From: CAZZKG01 sp964654825
GTDB lineage: Bacteria > Gemmatimonadota > CAZMKB01
Reading direction: 5' to 3'
Length of the DNA: 64,000 nucleotides
Assembly (NCBI GenBank): GCA_964654825.1
Contig: CAZZKG010000015.1
Span: 1-64,000, forward strand
Position 1 is the stretch's first letter; each line of letters begins with the position of its first letter. The notes below the pieces were generated by a model. That model was not told the origin of the DNA, ran no database searches, and saw nothing but the letters and a program-made list of their open reading frames with translations. Of the stretch, positions 52,294-60,724 are shown piece after piece. Both the position numbers and the translations under genes were made by a program.

Positions 52294-52578
52294 ATGAACG
52301 TAAAGCCATTGGCTGACAGGGTGATCGTAAGACCGATCGAAGAGACCGAGCAGAAGAAAGGCGGGATTATCATACCCGACACTGCGAAGGAGAAGCCCCA
52401 GCAGGGTGAAGTGATCGCCATTGGGCCTGGAAGGATCGCCGACACCGGCGAGCGGGTCCAGCTCGATGTGAAAGTCGATGATAAGGTTCTCTATGGAAAG
52501 TACGCAGGGACCGAAGTGACGATCGAAGGTGAGGATTTCCTCATTATGAGGGAAAGTGATATTTTCGCCATCATCTGA
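52294..52578 (+). CDS. groES: Co-chaperonin GroES
   Basis: A 94-residue protein that forms the heptameric lid of GroEL. ATG 52294 is used, with AAGGAGGT (52281-52288). The start is MNVKPLADRVIVRPIEE; the mobile-loop segment EQKKGGIIIPDTAKEKPQQGEVIAIG and the C-terminal EGEDFLIMRESDIFAI are present. Length is normal. It is followed 47 bases later by groEL. Confidence 0.98.
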   Translation: MNVKPLADRVIVRPIEETEQKKGGIIIPDTAKEKPQQGEVIAIGPGRIADTGERVQLDVKVDDKVLYGKYAGTEVTIEGEDFLIMRESDIFAII

Positions 52579-52625
52579 TCTTTCCTGCATCCTGAATCTA
52601 ATGATTTGAAGGGAGTTATTACAGT

Positions 52626-54257
52626 ATGGCCGCAAAAGAACTTATTTTCGACAGTAATGCACGTTCTTCCCTCCTTGCCGGTGTCGACAAACTGACAGAA
52701 GCTGTCAGGGTGACACTCGGACCGAGGGGGAGAAACGTAATTCTCGACAGGAAGTTCGGTTCGCCCACCGTCACAAAGGACGGGGTCACCGTTGCCAAGG
52801 AAGTGGAACTGGAAGACCATTTCGAGAATATGGGTGCACAGATGGTTCGCGAAGTGGCATCAAAGACCAGTGACATTGCCGGTGACGGAACAACCACGGC
52901 GACGATCCTCGCTCGGGCGATTTACAAGGCAGGTCTCAGGAACGTCACCGCGGGATCCAATCCCATGAGTCTCAAGAGAGGGATCGACAGTGCTGTTAAC
53001 GCAATCATCACGGAGCTCGAGAAGCTTTCGATCCCGACCAAGGGCCGGACCGAGATCGCCCAGGTTGGAACAATTTCGGCGAACAATGACAAAGAAATCG
53101 GTGAGCTGATTGCCGAAGCAATGGAGAAGGTGGGGAAAGACGGCGTCATTACCGTTGAGGAAGCGAAGAGTATGGAAACAAACCTCGAAACCGTAGACGG
53201 TATGCAGTTCGACAGGGGATATATCTCGCCGTATTTCATCACCGATTCCGAGAAGATGGAAGTAGAACTCGAGGAGCCTCTCATCCTCATCCATGACAAA
53301 AAGATATCGGTCATGAAGGATCTGTTACCTCTCCTCGAAAAAGTCGCCCAGATGGGTAAACCGCTGCTGGTCATTTCCGAGGACATCGAAGGCGAGGCAC
53401 TCGCAACACTCGTCGTCAACAGGCTGAGAGGCACGCTCAAGGTCGCGGGAGTCAAAGCGCCGGGATTCGGCGACAGGCGTAAGGCCATGCTCGAAGACAT
53501 AGCAGTCCTCACCGGTGGTCGTGTGATCTCCGAAGATGTCGGTTTCAAACTCGAGAACGTGGTTGTCACAGACCTCGGGAGTGCGAAAAGGATCGTAATC
53601 GACAAAGAGAACACAACCATCGTCGGAGGCGCCGGATCCGGAAGCGATATCCAGGGCCGTATAAAGCAGCTCAAACAGCAGATCGAGGAATCTACCTCTG
53701 ACTATGACAGTGAAAAGCTGCAGGAGAGGCTTGCCAAGCTGGCCGGCGGCGTGGCCGTCATCAACGTGGGTGCGGCAACCGAAACCGAGATGAAGGAAAA
53801 GAAGGCCCGCGTCGAGGACGCCCTTCACGCGACACGCGCAGCGGTCGAGGAAGGTATCGTTCCCGGAGGCGGTGTTGCGATCCTGCGCGCATCCAGCGTG
53901 CTCAATGGATTGAAACTCGACAACGCTGATGAGCAGGTTGGTGTCGAGATCATCAAAAAGGCTATCGAGGAGCCGCTGAAGTGGATCGTCAACAACGCCG
54001 GGCTCGAGGGGAGCGTCGTGGTGGAGAAAGTGAAAAGTGCGAAGGAGACGAATTTCGGATTCAACGCAGAAAAACTTGAATACGAAGATCTCGTAAAAGC
54101 GGGTGTGATCGATCCGACAAAGGTATCGAGGATTGCTCTTTCCAACGCCGCCAGTATCGCGAGTCTGCTCCTGACCACCGAGGCTCTCATTTCGGAGAAG
54201 CCCGAGGAGGAGAAAGCCGCTGGACCACCGATGCCGCCAGGTGCCGGGATGTATTAA
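52626..54257 (+). CDS. groEL: Chaperonin GroEL
   Basis: A 543-residue ATP-driven folding chamber subunit. Landmarks: VTLGPRGRNVILDRKFGSP, VTKDGVTVAKEVEL, the ATP site GDGTTTATILARAI, the apical-domain segment FDRGYISPYFITD, and AAVEEGIVPGGGVAIL. The C-terminus reads AAGPPMPPGAGMY rather than the repeated GGM tail, as in several FCB-type sequences. It has no paralogue in the window. It ends 17 bases before a strong terminator. Confidence 0.99.
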   Translation: MAAKELIFDSNARSSLLAGVDKLTEAVRVTLGPRGRNVILDRKFGSPTVTKDGVTVAKEVELEDHFENMGAQMVREVASKTSDIAGDGTTTATILARAIYKAGLRNVTAGSNPMSLKRGIDSAVNAIITELEKLSIPTKGRTEIAQVGTISANNDKEIGELIAEAMEKVGKDGVITVEEAKSMETNLETVDGMQFDRGYISPYFITDSEKMEVELEEPLILIHDKKISVMKDLLPLLEKVAQMGKPLLVISEDIEGEALATLVVNRLRGTLKVAGVKAPGFGDRRKAMLEDIAVLTGGRVISEDVGFKLENVVVTDLGSAKRIVIDKENTTIVGGAGSGSDIQGRIKQLKQQIEESTSDYDSEKLQERLAKLAGGVAVINVGAATETEMKEKKARVEDALHATRAAVEEGIVPGGGVAILRASSVLNGLKLDNADEQVGVEIIKKAIEEPLKWIVNNAGLEGSVVVEKVKSAKETNFGFNAEKLEYEDLVKAGVIDPTKVSRIALSNAASIASLLLTTEALISEKPEEEKAAGPPMPPGAGMY

Positions 54258-54274
54258 ACATCAAAAAAACACAC

Positions 54275-54304
54275 GGGCGGTTGCTCTGCAGCCGCCCTTT
54301 TTTT
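54275..54304 (+). terminator. Intrinsic terminator after groEL
   Basis: Stem GGGCGGTTGC (54275-54284) with GCAGCCGCCC (54288-54297; one G-T pair), loop TCT, then seven T (54298-54304). Confidence 0.95.
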
Positions 54305-54349
54305 CAATCCCTGTCCAGGTTCCCTCTCATCACACCGAAGATTTTTCTC

Positions 54350-54378
54350 TTGACCAGTCATACAATATATTGTATGAT
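54350..54378 (+). promoter_or_regulatory. Promoter of the HEAT lipoprotein and GGDEF-like genes
   Basis: TTGACC (54350-54355), 17-base spacer, TATGAT (54373-54378); 5 of 6 in each box. The spacer and -10 lie inside a perfect palindrome. The leader to the ATG is about 50 bases. Confidence 0.8.
54358..54377. promoter_or_regulatory. Perfect 20-bp palindromic operator
   Basis: TCATACAATATATTGTATGA is identical to its reverse complement over all 20 bases. It covers positions about -27 to -8 of the promoter, the placing expected for a dimeric repressor of the TetR, MarR or similar type. The cognate regulator is not encoded beside it. Confidence 0.75.
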
Positions 54379-54433
54379 ATAAACTGACACGGCACTTTAT
54401 ATACTGACAAAAACCCCCGACCAGAGGTGGATT

Positions 54434-55144
54434 ATGAATGGGAAACAGGTTCTCCTTTGTACACTTGTAGCTTGTACCGTAAGCTGCACCAAGCCTATCG
54501 ATCAGGCTGAGGAATATTACAATCTGGAGAAATATGACCTCTCTTTTAAGATGGCAAACCAGGCGTACAATCGGGACAAGACAAACGCAAAAGCGGCGGT
54601 TATCCTGTTCAAGAGTCAGATAGCGGCCAAATACTGTAATTCCCAGAAAATTGTCGCAGGAGCGTACTCAGCTATCCAGGGTACCGTGACCCGGTGGGAT
54701 GAGAGTATAATCGCTCCTCTCCAGGAAGCCCTGACTGACAGGAAGGGGTGCATCCAGCTGTTTGCAGTCTATGCTCTCGGTGACCTTCCATTCGAAGACG
54801 CCGGACAACTCCTGCTCGATATCGTTCGCGGCAGTTATCCTGAACCGGAAGAACCCGGTTTGATCTCAAAAGAGATCCTGATAGGCGAAGCGGCACTCGT
54901 ACTCGGGAAGAGAGTCTACAAGGGAGCATTAGATGATCTGATCAGGTTGACCGGCTCGGAGAGCGGCCTGTTGCGGGCGAAATCAGCCGAGGCCCTCGGA
55001 TATCTGGGCGAACAACAGGCTGTCGAGCCGCTCACGGGCCTGCTCAAGGATCAGTATTCGGTGGGGGGAGAGAGGATCGTCGCAGAAGCAGCCAGAGTTT
55101 CCCTGAAGCTGTTAACCGACGAGGACTATTCAATAGAAGATTGA
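54434..55144 (+). CDS. HEAT-repeat lipoprotein
   Basis: A 236-residue lipoprotein. The signal peptide ends in TVSC with Cys18 lipidated. Residues about 22-75 look like a single TPR-type helix pair (AEEYYNLEKYDLSFKMANQAY). The C-terminal part has HEAT/PBS-type repeats (IQLFAVYALGDLPFEDAGQLLLDIV, EAALVLGKRVYKGALDDLIRLTG, LRAKSAEALGYLGEQQAVEPLTGLL). AGAGGTGG precedes the ATG. HEAT repeats mediate protein binding; with the next protein it may form a regulated envelope-sensing pair. Under the palindromic operator. Confidence 0.82.
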   Translation: MNGKQVLLCTLVACTVSCTKPIDQAEEYYNLEKYDLSFKMANQAYNRDKTNAKAAVILFKSQIAAKYCNSQKIVAGAYSAIQGTVTRWDESIIAPLQEALTDRKGCIQLFAVYALGDLPFEDAGQLLLDIVRGSYPEPEEPGLISKEILIGEAALVLGKRVYKGALDDLIRLTGSESGLLRAKSAEALGYLGEQQAVEPLTGLLKDQYSVGGERIVAEAARVSLKLLTDEDYSIED

Positions 55145-55148
55145 AACA

Positions 55149-56543
55149 ATGGTTAATATCCCTGAAGAACAGGAACCAGACAGGAAGCGATTCCTGCGGG
55201 TAGCACACACAGCGCTTCTCTCGGAGGTGTCCTGTCTGTTCTCCTTTGATTCCCAGCGGAATGGTTTTTCACTGGATACGAGCATTTCTGAGCTGGAAGG
55301 TATTTCGCCCGACCTGAAGGTACTCGCCGACAGTCCCATTCTGAATTATGCTGCTCTCAACCGGCTCGCTATATGCCCTGGACACTATCTCATGAGTGTA
55401 ACGGGGAAAGGACGCGGACGCGAAACCTGGATCCCATCATCGCTCTTGATACTGCCCTGGCCACATCCGGAAGAGAAGTCCGATATACTCAGCTTCTGCC
55501 GGTTCAGCCAGGATGCATACAAAGATGAAGATCTTCACTTTATAAGAAACCTGCTGGGGCATTTCGAGTATTCCTCCGGTCGTATGATACGTCCCGGCGA
55601 CCTTCCGATTACGCCGGGAACCGGTGTTGTACTGGAAGATCTCGAATCGAATCCGTATTACCTCACCAACCTCCTGTTGAATTTCGTGAAAGCGGCCAGA
55701 AGAATCCTTCCGGTCGAATCGATTATTCTCACCCTCTGGTCAGATATCGTACCGAAAGGGGATTTTCTTCAGGTTGCAGGATATTCTGAGGACACCCTCC
55801 GCACATCGAACTGGTTCGAGCGTCAGAAGTACCTCGCAAGACATCTCGGGTCTTCTTTCAGAATCGATGATTTCCATTTCTATTTCAAAAAGTACAAATT
55901 TCGAATGGAGATCGATGACATTCTGCCCACCATGTCGGTCTCGGTCTCTTCACCACTTCGAATCAACGGCAGTGTGGTCGGTTCGATTACACTGAAAACA
56001 CAGGATGATATGGCTCGTGAACAGATGAAGAAAGCACTACCTGATCTTGTTGAACTTCTCCTCTGGGAAATGCGCAGAGAACGTACCAGAACCGGAATCA
56101 CCTGCCGCATAAGAGGCGGAGGCACAAGCCTCATAAAACCAAGAGCTTTCCAGGATGAGTTGATAAAGCACTACAGGTCAGCCCGCCGGTATGGTGATGC
56201 GCTCTCAGCGATTATATTCCGCCCGAATAATCCGTACTGCTCATCCGGAACCTGTGACGAAAGTTTCTCACGTCTCTTCCTGCTTATGAGGAAAAGTATC
56301 CGCGCGATCGATTTCGCCTGTACGATGGGTTTGAACGGACTCCTCATTCTTCTACCCAGAGCCGGGCACCGCGACGCGCTGAAGGTAGCCGAACGCCTGA
56401 TGCTGCTCGCAGAGGAGGTTGTGAAATACGACCGGTTCCTGAGTAAGAAAACCGCATTTGAGTACAGGGTCGTGTGTTTCCCTGAATCGGCGAAAAACGA
56501 GATGGAACTCTGGGAAGCAATTTCCGACGCAGTCCCGGTGTAA
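55149..56543 (+). CDS. Degenerate GGDEF-domain protein with GAF-like N-terminus
   Basis: A 464-residue soluble protein, 4 bases after the lipoprotein gene with no clear ribosome-binding site, so coupled. Residues about 160-310 look like a GAF-type sensor (PYYLTNLLLNFVKAARRIL...LRINGSVVGSITLKTQ). The C-terminal 130 residues follow a diguanylate cyclase plan: PRAFQDELIKHYRSARRYGDALSAIIF, RKSIRAIDFACTMGLNGLLILLPRAGHRDALKVAERL. The active-site GGDEF is GLNGL, so catalysis is unlikely; c-di-GMP or other ligand sensing, or a purely structural role, is possible. The domain call is by pattern only. Confidence 0.62.
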   Translation: MVNIPEEQEPDRKRFLRVAHTALLSEVSCLFSFDSQRNGFSLDTSISELEGISPDLKVLADSPILNYAALNRLAICPGHYLMSVTGKGRGRETWIPSSLLILPWPHPEEKSDILSFCRFSQDAYKDEDLHFIRNLLGHFEYSSGRMIRPGDLPITPGTGVVLEDLESNPYYLTNLLLNFVKAARRILPVESIILTLWSDIVPKGDFLQVAGYSEDTLRTSNWFERQKYLARHLGSSFRIDDFHFYFKKYKFRMEIDDILPTMSVSVSSPLRINGSVVGSITLKTQDDMAREQMKKALPDLVELLLWEMRRERTRTGITCRIRGGGTSLIKPRAFQDELIKHYRSARRYGDALSAIIFRPNNPYCSSGTCDESFSRLFLLMRKSIRAIDFACTMGLNGLLILLPRAGHRDALKVAERLMLLAEEVVKYDRFLSKKTAFEYRVVCFPESAKNEMELWEAISDAVPV

Positions 56544-56768
56544 TTCCCTATCAGGGCGGCAAATCGGCCATCGTATCTCCCACTGATCCTCCATTCCACG
56601 AGTGACGGAAATCCTCCTGTCGGAATGCTCGGTCACCCGGGATGATTCCCTTCTCCCGCGCCGCTCACAAGGGGATTTACACAACCCTCTTATTGTTGAC
56701 TTTATAACATAAGTTATTAATTTTAAAGGCTGTAAAGGTTCAGATCCAACACATTACGGGAGGTCGGT

Positions 56769-57050
56769 GTGCCCACATATGTCTATCTTTGTGAACACTG
56801 CGGAACGAAGCTCGAGAGATTCCACGGGATTAATGAATCCCCTGTTTTCCTATGTCCCTCATGTTCGGGGGAGCTGGTAAGAGAAATCAGCGGGGGCAGC
56901 GGATTCCTCTTCAAGGGACCGGGTTTTTATGAAACCGATTACAGAAGTGACAGCTATAAACAAGCTCAGAAAAAGGAAAAGGAACTCGAAAAAAAGACCG
57001 GCACTACGAAAGATAATGGAGAATCCGGCACCAAGAGCAAAGGGAAATAG
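56769..57050 (+). CDS. FmdB-family zinc-ribbon protein, second copy
   Basis: A 93-residue protein starting at GTG 56769 (GGGAGG upstream). MPTYVYLCEHCGTKLERFHGI and CPSCSG form the zinc ribbon; a KGPGFYETDY motif follows, as in most FmdB proteins. The tail is a Lys/Glu-rich probably disordered stretch (QKKEKELEKKTG). It differs from the copy at 22875, which has a Cys-rich tail instead. A possible weak promoter (TTGACT at 56696) lies upstream. It lies 3 bases before argS and is probably co-transcribed. Confidence 0.88.
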   Translation: MPTYVYLCEHCGTKLERFHGINESPVFLCPSCSGELVREISGGSGFLFKGPGFYETDYRSDSYKQAQKKEKELEKKTGTTKDNGESGTKSKGK

Positions 57051-57053
57051 ATT

Positions 57054-58739
57054 GTGATTGAAGAGATTCTCAGCCGGAAGGTGCAAAAAGCTCTCAAAAC
57101 ACTCGCATATCCAACCGATATCGCAGTCCCGATTGAGCGTCCGCGGGAGAAGAAGCATGGTGATTTTTCGTGCCCCATCGCCTTTTCTCTGGCAAAGCAG
57201 CTTCATAAGAAACCATCCATCATCGCCGAGGAGATTATTTCCGCCCTGGAGATCGAAAACGATGCAGTGGAGGAAGTGTCGATCGCCGGCGGTGGGTTCA
57301 TCAACTTCACCCTCTCGAAGCACTATTTTCTCACAGAACTCAGAAGGATATTCGATGAAGGTGAACAATACGGGAAAATCGATATCGGGGACGGGGAAAA
57401 AGTCATCATCGAATTCGTCAGTTCAAACCCCACCGGCCCTCTCACCGTGGGACATGGCAGACAGGCGGTACTCGGGGATGTGCTCGCGAATCTCCTTCAG
57501 GAGACCGGTTTCCAGGTTACAAGGGAATACTATTTCAATGATGCGGGACGACAGATGACCATCCTGGGAGATTCATGCTACGCGCGGTACATGCAAAAAT
57601 TCGATCCATCGTTCGAATTTCCCGAAGAAGGTTACCGGGGTGACTATCTGGTGGAAATCGCCGGGAAAGCGGTCGATACATACGGTGACAGGTTCGTTCA
57701 TGCTGAAGGCGCAGCGCGCGCCGAGGCCGTTTCAACCCTGCGAAAGTTTGCAGCTTCCGAAATTGTTTCGCTCATCGACAGGGACCTGAAACAGCTCGGC
57801 GTGATCTTCGACAGCTGGTTCAACGAATCGAGTCTTATCGAAGAGGGGAAAGTCGAAGACACGATCCACGCTCTCGGTCGATCCGGCGCAACATATGAGC
57901 GGGATGGCGCCCTGTGGTTCAGGGCGTCAGATTACGGCGATGAGGAAGACCGGGTACTGATCAAAAGTACAGGTGACCCCACGTATTTTCTTACCGACAT
58001 CGCTTACCACATCAACAAATACAAGAGAGAATATCCGCACATGATCAATATTCACGGTGCGGACCACCATGGATATGTCCCGAGGATGAAGGCTGCTATG
58101 AAGGCACTCGGGTTTCGTGAACAAACTCTCAGGTACCTCGTTCACCAGATGGTTTCTTTCATCGAAGGCGGCGAAAAGATGAAAATGTCGACCAGGGCCG
58201 GCGCTTTCGTTACACTCCGGGAGCTGATGGAAAAAGTAGGTGTGGATTCGACAAGGTACTTTTTCGTTATGAGGAAAGCCGACAGCCACCTGGTATTCGA
58301 TATCGATCTCGCCAGAAAACGAGATGCGGAGAACCCGGTTTATTACATCCAGTATGTCCATGCGAGAGTGGCGAACGTCTTCGAACGAGCGAAGGAGAGA
58401 GGTTTTGACCCTCACCAGGAATGGCTCAGAAAAGGATTCGATGCTGAGAAGATCCGGCATGAATCCGAGTGGGCACTGATCAAGCTTCTTCCGGATTTTC
58501 CGGGAGTACTGAAAAATTCTACGCTTCACTTAGAACCCCACAGGCTGACAGGTTATCTGGAGGAAGTCGCCGCGGCCTTTCACCACTGGTACCAGGAAGG
58601 TGACAAAGATCAATCGAGGAGGATGATTACAGATGATCCAGCCCTGACAGCGACAAGACTGTTTCTGGCCGTGTGCACCAAAACCATCATATCGAGAGGA
58701 TTAAAGCTTCTCGGGGTATCGAGACCCGAGAGGATGTGA
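57054..58739 (+). CDS. argS: Arginyl-tRNA synthetase
   Basis: A 561-residue class I synthetase starting at GTG 57054. The N-terminal ArgRS-specific domain is followed by the HIGH-like box in SSNPTGPLTVGHGRQAVLGD, YYFNDAGRQM, HGADHHGYVPRMKAA, and the KMSKS-like MKMSTRAGAFVTL. The C-terminal anticodon-binding domain starts near AENPVYYIQYVHARVANVF. Length is normal. It charges tRNA-Arg, one of which (CCG) is at 23627. Confidence 0.98.
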   Translation: MIEEILSRKVQKALKTLAYPTDIAVPIERPREKKHGDFSCPIAFSLAKQLHKKPSIIAEEIISALEIENDAVEEVSIAGGGFINFTLSKHYFLTELRRIFDEGEQYGKIDIGDGEKVIIEFVSSNPTGPLTVGHGRQAVLGDVLANLLQETGFQVTREYYFNDAGRQMTILGDSCYARYMQKFDPSFEFPEEGYRGDYLVEIAGKAVDTYGDRFVHAEGAARAEAVSTLRKFAASEIVSLIDRDLKQLGVIFDSWFNESSLIEEGKVEDTIHALGRSGATYERDGALWFRASDYGDEEDRVLIKSTGDPTYFLTDIAYHINKYKREYPHMINIHGADHHGYVPRMKAAMKALGFREQTLRYLVHQMVSFIEGGEKMKMSTRAGAFVTLRELMEKVGVDSTRYFFVMRKADSHLVFDIDLARKRDAENPVYYIQYVHARVANVFERAKERGFDPHQEWLRKGFDAEKIRHESEWALIKLLPDFPGVLKNSTLHLEPHRLTGYLEEVAAAFHHWYQEGDKDQSRRMITDDPALTATRLFLAVCTKTIISRGLKLLGVSRPERM

Positions 58740-58748
58740 GGAGGTCTC

Positions 58749-59669
58749 ATGGGTATTCTCGTCATAGGCTCAGTCGCACTCGACTCCGTCCAGACTCCGT
58801 CGGGTTCGGTCGAGGACGAACCCGGCGGATCAGCACTCTACGCCAGTATCGCTGCGAGTTTCTATACCGACACCCGGGTCGTGGCGACGGTTGGAACTGA
58901 TTTTCCCGATCATGTACTCACCGCACTTGAGGACCGCAGCATAGATACTGAGGGAGTGACTGTGGAGGAGGGTGACACGTTCAGGTGGAGTGGAATCTAT
59001 GAGGACGATCTCAACAAACGCCGCTCGATTTTTACGAAACTCGGTGTTTTTGAGAAGTTCAAACCCAGGTTGCCTGCTTCGTACCGCGAGCTCCCGCACG
59101 TTTTTCTTGCCAATATAGATCCCGACCTTCAGAGAGACGTGCTGGATCAGATCAAACGCCCTCATCTGGTCCTCTGCGATACCATGAATTTCTGGATCAA
59201 CAGCAAACGGCCGTCACTCCTGAAACTGCTCGAAAAAATAGATATCCTCCTCATCAATGACGAAGAGGCGAAAGAGTTCTCGGGAGAGACCAATATCCTG
59301 AAAGCCGGGTCATGGCTTCTCGAGAAGGGTCCGCACTCCGTCGTCATTAAAAAAGGAGAACACGGCGCCAACCTGTTCGGTGCATCAGAGTTTTTCTCCC
59401 TGCCGTCCTACCCCGTTTATGAAGTGATCGATCCGACAGGGGCGGGGGACACCTTCGCCGGTGCGATGATCGGCTTCCTCTCACGTTTCGAAAAACCCGG
59501 TTTCGAAGAGCTCAAACAGAGTCTCGTCGCGGGGTCGGTATTCGCATCTTTCTGCATCGAGGGCTTCGGGGCCAGAAGGCTCCTCTCTCTGAAGAAGGAG
59601 GAGATTTCCGCAAGGACGAAAGAATTTCTGGAGATGTTCCGCATCTCCCCGGGAGGCCTGACGTGGTAG
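58749..59669 (+). CDS. PfkB-family sugar kinase
   Basis: A 306-residue ribokinase-fold enzyme. N-terminal MGILVIGSVALDSV, GGSALYASIAASFY (substrate-binding GG), VGTDFPD, LLINDEEAKEFSG and VVIKKGEHGANLF lead to the PfkB signature 2, DPTGAGDTFAGAMIGFL, with the catalytic Asp. Substrate unknown; adenosine or sugar kinases are both possible. It overlaps purM by 7 bases, which might hint at nucleoside metabolism. Confidence 0.93.
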   Translation: MGILVIGSVALDSVQTPSGSVEDEPGGSALYASIAASFYTDTRVVATVGTDFPDHVLTALEDRSIDTEGVTVEEGDTFRWSGIYEDDLNKRRSIFTKLGVFEKFKPRLPASYRELPHVFLANIDPDLQRDVLDQIKRPHLVLCDTMNFWINSKRPSLLKLLEKIDILLINDEEAKEFSGETNILKAGSWLLEKGPHSVVIKKGEHGANLFGASEFFSLPSYPVYEVIDPTGAGDTFAGAMIGFLSRFEKPGFEELKQSLVAGSVFASFCIEGFGARRLLSLKKEEISARTKEFLEMFRISPGGLTW

Positions 59670-60721
59670 AAAAAGACCGTTCGAAATCAAAATACAGCGA
59701 AGCCGGGGTAGACATAAACCGTGCAGTAAAGGCGCTCGAGGGTCTCAAAGATAAAATTAACGCTACTCACCGCAGCAGTGTCCTGCAGGGCATCGGATCG
59801 TTCGGGGCCTTGCTCCACCCCGGTGCAGAGCGATACAGAGATCCGGTTCTCGTTATGAGTATCGACGGGGTCGGCACGAAGCTCAAGATCGCCTTTCTCA
59901 CCGGCCGGCATGACACGATAGGACAGGATCTCGTGAACCACTGCGTCAACGACATCCTTGTCCAGGGCGCAAAACCGCTTGCCTTCATGGATTACTTCGC
60001 CACCGGAAAGCTCACGCCCGATGTGATCGAGGACGTCATGAGCGGACTGGTAACGAGCTGCCTCGAGAACGACTGTTCTCTCATCGGCGGCGAGACCGCT
60101 GAGATGCCGGGCTTTTACGCAAATGGGGAGTACGATCTCGCCGGGTGTATAATCGGTATCATCGAAAAGGAAAACCTCATCGACGGTTCGGACATAGTCC
60201 CGGGAGATGTAATCGTCGGACTGACCTCGACCGGCCTTCACACCAATGGTTACTCCCTCGCCAGAAAAGTTATTTTCGAAACCTGCGGACTCGACACCGC
60301 TGAGAAATTCCCAGGTACGGAGTACAATGTCGGAGAACTGCTCCTCGAAGTACACCGTTCCTACTTCAAACATATAGAGGGGCTCATCCGGGCAAAAGTT
60401 ATAAAGGGTATGGTACACATAACCGGTGGTGGATATTATGACAACGTCCCCCGGGTGCTCCCCGGGGGTATAACAGCTGTGATCGATACAAACCGGTGGA
60501 CACCGCCGTTCGTGTTCGATTTCCTGCAGGAGCAGGGTGGGATTCCCAGCGAGGAAATGTACCATGTGTTCAACATGGGTGTCGGTTTCCTGCTTGTCGT
60601 TTCGAAGAAAGACGCCGATCGAGTGCTGGAGCACATGCGGACGCAGGGCATTGATGGGATACTCATCGGTCACATCGAGAGTGGCGAAACCGGAGTTGAA
60701 CTGATTCTGCCCCGGGACTGA
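59663..60721 (+). CDS. purM: Phosphoribosylaminoimidazole synthetase (AIR synthase) PurM
   Basis: A 352-residue enzyme of the fifth purine step. GTG 59663 overlaps the pfkB stop (GGGAGG at 59650-59656). Family motifs: YSEAGVDINRAVKALEGLK, SIDGVGTKLKIAF, GQDLVNHCVNDILVQGAKPLAFMDYFATG, IGGETAEMPGFY, GLTSTGLHTNGYSLAR and HITGGGYYDNVPRVLP. Length is normal. It is separated by 43 kb from purN-purH and sits in front of the riboflavin genes. Confidence 0.97.
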   Translation: MVEKDRSKSKYSEAGVDINRAVKALEGLKDKINATHRSSVLQGIGSFGALLHPGAERYRDPVLVMSIDGVGTKLKIAFLTGRHDTIGQDLVNHCVNDILVQGAKPLAFMDYFATGKLTPDVIEDVMSGLVTSCLENDCSLIGGETAEMPGFYANGEYDLAGCIIGIIEKENLIDGSDIVPGDVIVGLTSTGLHTNGYSLARKVIFETCGLDTAEKFPGTEYNVGELLLEVHRSYFKHIEGLIRAKVIKGMVHITGGGYYDNVPRVLPGGITAVIDTNRWTPPFVFDFLQEQGGIPSEEMYHVFNMGVGFLLVVSKKDADRVLEHMRTQGIDGILIGHIESGETGVELILPRD

Positions 60722-60724
60722 GCA

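Noticed and set aside
56696..56724. Promoter before the second FmdB gene (TTGACT with AT-rich -10 area)
   Set aside because: No -10 box matching more than 3 of 6 at proper spacing; mentioned only in the gene entry.
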